A DNA stretch of 64,000 bases. It comes from Suillus spraguei (taxonomy: Eukaryota > Basidiomycota > Agaricomycetes > Boletales > Suillaceae). Shown here one piece after another: positions 57,266 to 64,000 of the stretch. The first letter of the stretch is position 1; every line of letters starts with the position of its first letter. The notes beneath the pieces were generated by a model that worked only from the letters and a program-made list of their open reading frames with translations, made no database searches and was not told the DNA's origin. The DNA is taken from contig JABCPU010000019.1 in NCBI GenBank assembly GCA_016800925.1, positions 62,001-126,000 of the forward strand. Reading direction: 5' to 3'. The translations under genes and the position numbers were made by a program.

Positions 57266-58858
57266 TCAAAGTTTTTTGATGATAGCATCGGTAAATTCCG
57301 ATGTCGTTGCGGCACCTGCAGGTGAAGCAATGTGAAAATTAGTCTTGACAGATCACGGGAAATCACTCACCACCCATGTCTGCAGTCCTCACCTCTCCAG
57401 CGTTGATGACATCGAAGGTCGCGCTTGCGATACTGTTGGCAATGGAATCGAGACTGGTGGACGAGAGAGAGTAAGAATCATGAGAACAAGGCCATGCTGG
57501 ACAACATACCCAAGATGTCTGAGCATCATAGTAGCACTCAAAACCATAGCAGTAGGGTTGGCGCGGTTGGTGCCCATGATGTCTGATGCAACATGTCTAC
57601 ATCCGGGCTCAAAGAGGGCATAGTCCTAAATAAATGTTAGTATCGCGTAGAACCAAACGAAGTGTACGGCATACACGGCCGATGTTGCATCCTGGAACAA
57701 TACCAGGACCGCCGACGAGTGCGGCACCGATGTTGGAGATGATGGCACCGTACAGGTTAGGCATGACCATGACATCAAACTGACCAGGCTTGGCCACTAG
57801 TTGCATGGATCTAAGTGGCATTAGCCGACTGGAGCGGAAAAGGGAGAGGCGTCTCACGTGTTGTCGATAATCATATCATTAGACACGATGCCTAGGGATT
57901 TGTATTCCTCCGCAATTCGACGGAAGGTGTTCAAGAATAAGCCATCACCGAGTTTCATAATATTGGCCTTGTGCACACAGGTCACTTTCTACAAATGAGC
58001 GCTTGTCTATCAGCACAGCTGCGGCCGGAAACGAGGTGATAATCAACCTTGCGATTGTTCTTGAGGGCAAAGTCAAAAGCAAAGCGCGCAATGCGCTCCG
58101 CCTTGGCCCTTGTGGATACCTTCAGACTTTCCACTACACCAGGATAACTCTGGTGCTCCAGGCCAGAGTATTCACCCTCGGTGTTTTCACGAATGATAGC
58201 GAAGTCTACATTGGAGTGGCGTGTAGGGAATCCAGGGAGAGACTTGCACATCACAACAGATGCGTAAATGTCGAGCTGTTGACGCATAGCCACGTTCCAT
58301 GAGATATGACCGGTTTGAGAGATTGGCGTGAAGAGAATACCTATGACGACAAAGATAAATGTTGGTTTTGTGAGTCAGTGGGAAAATAACTTACCCTTGA
58401 GACCAACTCTGTTGCGTTTGAGACTTTCCATTGCCTGCTTGAAGAGGTCTTCCCCTGCTGAAGATACACCGGAAACATCATACTGCTCCCACTCTATGGG
58501 CGCGTTTACATGCTCGAAGATCTCCTTGACAGAGTCTGTGATTTCACCGCCAATACCATCACCGGGTATGAGGGTAACCTGGACACACTCAATATCAGTA
58601 CTATACCCAAGGATAAACCACGTACCGTATATACACCGCCGTACTTGGTTGGTAGCTGAGATGATACGATTAATTCAGGGATGCTATTCGGTTGGGCGTG
58701 GAACTTACTCTTTGCGTGACTTTTGGAAAACCAGCCGAAAGAGTGGTTGCAGTTCGCTTGAAAAAAAAAGATAAACATCACGCCACCTTATAAATTCAGT
58801 TACCTACGGACTGTTGAAGAGCAGAGCGGGTCGCCGCCGACAGAGCGTTACGGAGCAT
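57266..58858 (-). CDS. IDH1: NAD-dependent isocitrate dehydrogenase, subunit 1, mitochondrial
   Basis: Subunit of the TCA-cycle enzyme converting isocitrate to 2-oxoglutarate in the mitochondrial matrix. Exon 1 encodes [18 protein letters not shown], an amphipathic presequence. Downstream exons read [94 protein letters not shown] and [20 protein letters not shown]. Later come [37 protein letters not shown] and the C-terminal VRTADMGG then [12 protein letters not shown]. The pattern [11 protein letters not shown] with PIEWE and the KYGG start is closer to the regulatory Idh1 than to catalytic Idh2, from memory. About nine introns. Head to head with PDB1. Confidence 0.94.
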
Positions 58859-59104
58859 TATTTACGGGCGTTGTGGAATGAAGGAAAGAAACGGAGAGTA
58901 CTCGTGGTCGTGCAGCTAGTAGCGGATCGGTTTGTTTTAGTTTTAGACATAAATTGTAGGAAAAATATGACGGGAGCGCGCCGCGCCGTGTAATCGGTTC
59001 ACTTCATATATTTCAATTCCGCGTTCGTCCGTGCCAAAATTGCTCCCATTTCACTCACTCTTTCTCCTTACAAGTCTTCCTCCGCTTCCCTTCCAAAAGG
59101 CTCA
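58859..59104. promoter_or_regulatory. Divergent promoter shared by IDH1 and PDB1
   Basis: 246 bp between the start codons of two mitochondrial carbon-metabolism genes. The centre has a GC-rich patch (gggagcgcgccgcgccg, near 58974-58988) next to taatcggttcac, then CT-rich sequence (ctcactctttctcc) before the PDB1 start, typical of fungal transcription starts. A CCAAT-like site was not found in perfect form. Co-regulation is inferred from layout. Confidence 0.55.
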
Positions 59105-60478
59105 ATGGCTGCCGCCCGTGCTGCTTTCTCCCGTGTTGCTCCTGCCATCGCAAATGCTCGTGCGCGTCCTTCATTAGCTCTAAAACGTGCTGCTTTCGCT
59201 CGCGGATATGCAACAGCAAGTGAAAACTCGGTAGGAGTTGCGCTGTCGCGCCATTCTCATACATCATGCTAATTCTGAATCATTCTGTAGATGACAGTTC
59301 GTGATGCACTCAATGTTGCTATGGAGGAGGAGATGATACGTGACGAGAACGTCTTCATTCTCGGTGAAGAGGTAGCTCGCTACAATGGTGCCTACAAGGT
59401 CACCAAAGGTCTTCTTGACAAGTTCGGCGAGAAGCGTGTCGTTGATACTCCCATTACTGAGATGGGTTTCGCCGGTATTGCTGTCGGTGCTGCACTCTCG
59501 GGTTTACGACCAATGTAATGCAGTCCTTTCCTGCTGACGTGTTTTTCTCATTATTTGCTTAAAGATGCGAGTTCATGACCTTCAACTTCGCCATGCAAGC
59601 CATTGACCAGATCGTCAACTCCGCTGGAAAGACTTACTACATGTCCGGTGGAAACGTGCCATGTCCCGTTGTTTTCCGTGGCCCCAACGGTGCTGCCTCT
59701 GGAGTCGCTGCACAGCACTCCCAAGACTACGCAGCCTGGTATGGCTCAATCCCCGGTCTCAAGGTCGTCAGCCCCTGGAGTGCAGAGGATTGTAAGGGTC
59801 TTCTCAAGGTTCTTATTTTCTGCAGTTCCTTATCCGTATGGCTGACAAATGTATAGGCCGCCATTCGAGATCCTAACCCAGTCGTGTTCCTCGAGAATGA
59901 GATGATGTACGGTGTCACGTTCCCCATGTCTTCAGAAGCGATGTCAGACAACTTCACTCTTCCCATTGGCAAGGCAAAGGTCGAGCGTGAAGGAACTGAT
60001 GTCACTATCGTGGCACATAGCAAGATGGTCACCCACAGTCTAGAGGCTGCCGACGTTTTGGCAAAGGAGGGCGTCAAGGCTGAGGTTATCAACCTCCGTA
60101 GCATCCGTCCCCTGGATATTGACACCATCAAGGCATCAGTCAAGAAGACTAACCGGTTAGGCAGTTATTTAGCCTAATAAATCATTACTCAATCATTTTG
60201 TCACAGTCTTCTCATTGTCGAGGGTGGTTTCCCCGCCTTCGGTGTTGGTTCTGAAATTTGCGCACAGATCATCGAGAGTGAAGCCTTCGACTACCTTGAT
60301 GCTCCGGTTGAGCGGGTAACTGGTGCTGATGTCCCTACGCCTGTACGTGTCAAGATGATGACCATATCCCAATACTAATACTTTTTATTAGTATGCCACC
60401 AACCTGGAGGCACTGGCATTCCCCGACACACCCCTCATCGTCAAGGTCGCGAAGCGGGCACTTTACAGGACCAACTAG
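59105..60478 (+). CDS. PDB1: Pyruvate dehydrogenase E1 beta subunit, mitochondrial
   Basis: Beta subunit of the thiamine-diphosphate E1 enzyme that feeds acetyl-CoA to the TCA cycle. Six exons: 59105-59230, 59291-59514, 59565-59808, 59857-60155, 60207-60342 and 60392-60478. The first encodes an Ala/Arg-rich mitochondrial presequence ([20 protein letters not shown]) ending near [10 protein letters not shown]. The mature part reads [58 protein letters not shown] and [19 protein letters not shown], then [20 protein letters not shown]. The transketolase C-terminal domain includes [16 protein letters not shown], and the end [20 protein letters not shown] is intact. All joins restore conserved sequence. 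Length is normal. Very strong. Confidence 0.98.
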
Positions 60479-60993
60479 GCACACTCATACTTTTATCGCA
60501 TGCATCTGCTTTCATACTTACACACTCATGGGCGTTAGTAGTCCCCTGGCCGCAATAGACACATTACCCATCTAAATTGGACATGGTCAGACCGGCCTTC
60601 GTGCCTAGTCCGTAAAAGTCGTTTCTGCCAAGTCGTGGGGTTGCCTACTCACGCCATGTCACTTGTTAGTGTCGTGAGTTTAGTAAGGGTTTCTTGAATC
60701 GTGCCTTATGCTGGACCTCCGACAGGTGAGAGTGTTCAGCTATAATATTTCTCTCTCGGGACCCGCGAGTGCCGGATGGGTATAATGCGCTACGGCAATG
60801 ATGCGTGATGCGCGGCCCCTTTATTGAGTAATATTAGTGGTTCTCAAAGTTAACTTCGTATAGAAATTTCAAACGTTGAGCATTTTGGAATTTGCCGGTT
60901 AATTGAGGCTCCGACGCTGACACATTAACCCTAACCTTATACTCAGACCGTCATCATCTACTGCAGTCTGCGACACCATCTTTCAATATCATT
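60479..60993. other. Region upstream of the Harbinger transposase
   Basis: About 515 bp holding the PDB1 3' UTR and the left part of the transposon. The left terminal inverted repeat should be here, but it cannot be fixed without its partner, which lies beyond the window. A short attaaccctaacc stretch near 60925 is telomere-like only in passing. Confidence 0.4.
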
Positions 60994-62629
60994 ATGCCTC
61001 GGGAATCCGATCGTTCAAGGCTCCTTCGCAGCCTCAAACAAACTAGTCATGACCTTACTATCGCGCGATACATGGAGTTAGTTGAGTTTATGGTAGATGA
61101 ACTACTAGTAGATGAGGAGGAGGACTCATCAGAGATCAGCGACACTGCCAGTGGTCATAGTGGGTCTGATATCAGCATACGGACAGCATCACCAGCATGG
61201 CCTGAATCCCCTACCTCATCGGTCACATCTGCCTCGTCAATCAATTCCCTTGTATCACTCTCAACAGCATACTCGAGCGTCCTATCACATGATATCCCAG
61301 ACATGTGTGAACGAGTTTTTACACAGTTCGTTGACGCAATCGGTGCATTGCATGATGAGGTGGAGAAATGTCGGGTCCTTACTGTCCGTCCACGTCTGAG
61401 TCGCGCTCCTCAGCTACACTTGCTGGAGGAGTGGGCTCTGTTCTCAACTGACAAATTTCGACGCAAGCTTCGCGTTGATGCAGACATATTTGCCGAACTT
61501 ACGAAGTTAATCCAAGGGCACCCTATCTTCCATAACAACTCAAACAATCCCCAACTTCCCGTCGCAGTTCAGCTCGCTGTCTTTCTCAATGGTGTCGGCC
61601 ATTATGGCAATGCAGCAACTACTGAAGACATTTCTGACTGGGCCGGAGTGTCCGTAGGGACCGTCTATAACTGCTACAAACGCGTGATGATTGCGCTGTT
61701 GCAGCTTCATGACCGAGCCATTCATTTTGATCCGCTTGACCACGAGGACCAAGTTGAACGAGAGCGAGCGAAAGCCTATGTAGAAAGAAAAACATGTCAT
61801 GAGTGGCGTGGAGGTTTTCTTTGTGTAGATGGGACTCCATCCCCCTTACATGAAAAACCTGGTTGGCATGGGGAGGGTTTCTTTGACAAAAATTCGGACT
61901 ACTCTTTGACAGCACAGGTAAGTATCAGTTCGGTGTGCAGCACAGTAACTTACAATTTAAAAGGTCGTTATATTCCCTCATAACCTTCGTATTGTGGACT
62001 ATGTCATCGGCGTACCTGGAAGTCTTCATGACTCAAACGTATTTGCACGAACGAGGGTTTCCCGGAACCCTGAGTCATTTTTTGGTGCAGGAGAGTGGTT
62101 GTGGGCCGACTCGGCATATGCTGCACGAACCTGGTGTGTGCCACCATACAAACGGCCACCAGGAGGGAGCTTGACGCCAGACCAAAAGATATTCAATACT
62201 AACCTGTCGACGGTGAGTATCAATGGCAATATATATTAGTAGTCCTCACCCAATGTCTAGGTTCGTGTTCGTTCAGAACATTTTTTCGGCTCTATCAAAG
62301 GCCGGTTTCAATCCCTGCGGGAGCTTCGCATCCCAATCCAAAGCCAGAAGGACCTCGACTACGCAAACATGTGGATCCGTTCATGCTTCGTTCTGCACAA
62401 TTTAATCGTCGAAATTGAGGAAAAATTAAACCATGAGAACTCAAATGTCCGCTTCTATGAAGAACCTCGGAGGCCAAGGCAAACTGGTGCTGACGCTGAT
62501 GCAGGAGAGGATGATCAGCGAGAGGGCGGTGGTGCAGTAGGTGATCAAACTTACATTGGAAGTGTGGGGCAGGATTTTCGCAACACGTTAAAGACACGGT
62601 TGCTTTCCTCGTTGGCGCAAAGGAATTAG
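60994..62629 (+). CDS. PIF/Harbinger-type transposase (DDE_Tnp_4)
   Basis: Cut-and-paste transposase. The N-terminal ~120 residues are acidic and Ser-rich. A helical DNA-binding-like part follows (DKFRRKLRVDADIFAELTKL, HYGNAATTEDISDWAGVSVG, YNCYKRVMIALLQL). The catalytic domain shows the first Asp in GGFLCVDGTPSPLHEKPGW, the second region in GVPGSLHDSNVFART and WLWADSAYAARTWCVPPYKR, and the Glu in VRSEHFFGSIKGRF, followed by IRSCFVLHNLIVEIE. Two GT-AG introns (about 61919-61962 and 62214-62260) join the three exons without stops, so the gene looks intact and perhaps active. The start ATG at 60994 opens the frame, and the stop is at 62627-62629. Confidence 0.9.
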
Positions 62630-62641
62630 CAAGTATATATG

Positions 62642-62875
62642 GCGCAAACCTGTAGCATTTAGGATTGTCAATTAGAAGCTCTTCCTCTTCTTTAGTACCC
62701 AACGAGGGAAATTTGCGCAAACCTGTAGTATTTATGGTCATCAATTAGAAGCTCTTCCTCTTCTTTAGTACCCAACGAGGGAAATTTGCGCAAACCTGTA
62801 GTATTTATGGTCGTCAATTAGAAGCTCTTCATCTTCTTTAGTACCCAACGAGGGAAATTTGCGCAAACCTGTAGC
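62642..62875 (+). repeat. 73-bp tandem repeat, about 3.2 copies
   Basis: Unit starts GCGCAAACCTGTAG at 62642, 62715, 62788 and 62861 (spacing exactly 73 bp), the last copy being only ~15 bp long. Copies differ by a few substitutions, mostly in the first one. Each contains the pyrimidine-rich ctcttcctcttctttagtac, so the array also carries repeated splice-acceptor-like tracts. It lies in the 3' intergenic space of the two Harbinger genes. Confidence 0.95.
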
Positions 62876-62957
62876 AATCATGCTTGAGATTTTCTCGAGA
62901 AAGTACCACTCATATTTCTAAATGAACAGTTGCAAGATGACACGGTACAAACCTACT

Positions 62958-64000
62958 TCAGCTTTGATCAAAACCACGCTCCATAGCAATACGACGAATC
63001 CGAGCCTCCTCCTCTTCTCGACGTGCATGAGACAGCTCGAGTTCAATTCTTGCAATCTCCATTTGCCGAGTCATCCTCTCCTGTTGGTGGTGATGATCTT
63101 GTTCAGCAAGACGCATTGCATGCTCCCGCTCATCACGAGCACTGCGGGCCTTGAGATCACGAGCCCATATTTCGCTCTCGAGCTTCATGCGTTTATAGCG
63201 TTCATGCTCGGCACGAACCTCACGTTTGCTATCAAGGTGCAGCATCAGAGATTCTGCCGTTTGGGACATCCTTTCTGTGGTCTGGTCAAGAGTACTGCTG
63301 CCAGGGCGTTTGCGTGATGATGAGGGGGGACACTGAGATGCACTTGAAGGAGATGGACGAGACTGTTTTGTAGCAAGAGAAGGTGAACTTTCACGACTTC
63401 CCTTGAGTGAACTGACACGAAGAGACTGTAGTGCTCGGCTGGCACCAATATCTGAGTCCTCTGAGTCAATGGGCGTAGACTGACGACTGGGTGAAGACTC
63501 CTTGTAATCGGAAAAAAAAGACAGTGAATTGTCGACTGGGTTTTTTTTGGCTACCGGCGAGTGTTCAGGAGAGTTTAATGATATCATGCCTGGGCCAAGT
63601 GCGTCAGAGGTTGAGATGGGAGGGAGCTGGGGTCGTTGGTACCACTGTGGCAATGGGACCAGTGAGAATGAATCCGGCGTGTTGCTAGGACTATGGTCCG
63701 AAGGTAATAGTGGCGATGGCTGGAGTGATGCTATGCAGGGGGGCTGGTCAACAATCATATCATCCGTCACACCATTGTCCATAGTGTGACTATTAATCTC
63801 AACTATTTCTCCATCCTCAGGATCATCGTCTGCATGAGCGTCATCGTCACCTGTAGCCGGTGGTTTTGAAATATTAAAATGTTCCAATGCAGCAGAGGCA
63901 AAGTCTTGCCCTGCATCTGCAGTAGAGAAGGCATGATTGAAGGCTGGATTGGTCCGCCACCAGCCATGAAGCTCAGGCCACCAGGGAAATTTCTCAAGCC
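62958..64000 (-). CDS. Harbinger accessory protein, 5' end outside the window
   Basis: Open frame from the right edge to the stop at 62958. At the edge it reads LEKFPWWPELHGWWRTNPAF, a Trp-rich segment resembling the end of a Myb/SANT-like DNA-binding domain, which Harbinger accessory proteins usually carry. Then an acidic, Ser/Pro-rich linker follows (TGDDDAHADDDPEDGEIVEI), and finally about 100 residues of charged coiled coil (ERMSQTAESLMLHLDSKREV, ERMTRQMEIARIELELSHAR). Such proteins bind transposon ends and help import the transposase into the nucleus; that role is by analogy. Convergent with the transposase gene. Confidence 0.72.
   Translation of the reverse strand, partial: LEKFPWWPELHGWWRTNPAFNHAFSTADAGQDFASAALEHFNISKPPATGDDDAHADDDPEDGEIVEINSHTMDNGVTDDMIVDQPPCIASLQPSPLLPSDHSPSNTPDSFSLVPLPQWYQRPQLPPISTSDALGPGMISLNSPEHSPVAKKNPVDNSLSFFSDYKESSPSRQSTPIDSEDSDIGASRALQSLRVSSLKGSRESSPSLATKQSRPSPSSASQCPPSSSRKRPGSSTLDQTTERMSQTAESLMLHLDSKREVRAEHERYKRMKLESEIWARDLKARSARDEREHAMRLAEQDHHHQQERMTRQMEIARIELELSHARREEEEARIRRIAMERGFDQS

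Larger units (their letters stand above)
60994..64000. mobile_element. PIF/Harbinger-like DNA transposon, right end outside the window
   Basis: Two convergent genes characterise the element: a DDE transposase (plus) and a coiled-coil accessory protein (minus), with a 73-bp minisatellite between their 3' ends. This gene pair is the usual Harbinger arrangement. Neither terminal repeat is assigned; the left end lies somewhere in 60479-60993 and the right end beyond 64000. Listed bounds cover only the supported coding parts. Confidence 0.75.

Noticed and set aside
60920..60940. Telomere-like taaccctaacc
   Set aside because: Only one and a half units in the middle of a gene-rich region; chance match rather than an interstitial telomere.
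62642..62875. CRISPR-like array
   Set aside because: The repeats are directly adjacent with no unique spacers, in a eukaryotic genome; it is a minisatellite.

Overview
The window is a gene-dense stretch of a fungal nuclear genome, most likely from an Agaricomycete basidiomycete. The signs are many short introns (about 45-60 nt), fungal-type housekeeping genes on both strands, a mushroom-type F-box gene, a CCHC/RNase H LINE and a PIF/Harbinger transposon. No bacterial features are present. Calls were made by reading translated exons and matching conserved family motifs from memory; no database search was run. Exon junctions were worked out by hand and are firm only where the protein is well conserved.

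Layout. 1-2.2 kb: 3' part of cobalamin-independent methionine synthase (+). 2.6-4.8 kb: DUF2985-type membrane protein (-). 5.2-14.4 kb: giant bridge-like lipid transfer protein Fmp27/BLTP2 (-). 14.8-16.9 kb: ribosomal protein eL6 (-) and a pyrimidine 5'-nucleotidase (+). 16.9-19.5 kb: gene-poor, with one 8-cysteine small secreted protein. 19.5-25.9 kb: PHAF1-like (-), DNA polymerase epsilon subunit B (+), COX18 insertase (+) and AP-1 sigma (+). 26.1-32.5 kb: two DEDD-type exonuclease genes (Rex3 and Gfd2-like, both -) alternating with ceramide synthase (+) and centromeric histone CENP-A (+). 32.9-43.8 kb: a coiled-coil protein of unknown function (-), RNA polymerase I factor Rrn7 (-), ER J-protein Erj5 (+), glutamine synthetase (+) and an uncharacterised protein (+).

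45.5-57.1 kb is the accessory part. It holds an F-box pseudogene with a 57-bp tandem duplication, then an 8.4-kb non-LTR retrotransposon (47139-55510, minus strand) flanked by a 13-bp target-site duplication. That element is itself interrupted by a 476-bp solo LTR with its own 5-bp duplication. An intron-containing tRNA-Pro(CGG) and a decayed fragment resembling the 3' end of the 42-44 kb gene follow.

57.3-60.5 kb: the mitochondrial enzymes NAD-isocitrate dehydrogenase subunit 1 (-) and pyruvate dehydrogenase E1 beta (+) start head to head from one 246-bp intergenic region. 61-64 kb: a PIF/Harbinger-like transposon with a transposase and a convergent accessory ORF separated by 73-bp tandem repeats; it runs off the right edge.

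Five gene pairs are divergent with short shared upstream regions (142-365 bp). I saw no biosynthetic cluster, CRISPR array or clearly new multi-gene system. The most notable signals are the nested retroelements, GC-AG introns (two of them in the AP-1 sigma gene), the secreted cysteine-rich protein and the IDH1/PDB1 promoter.
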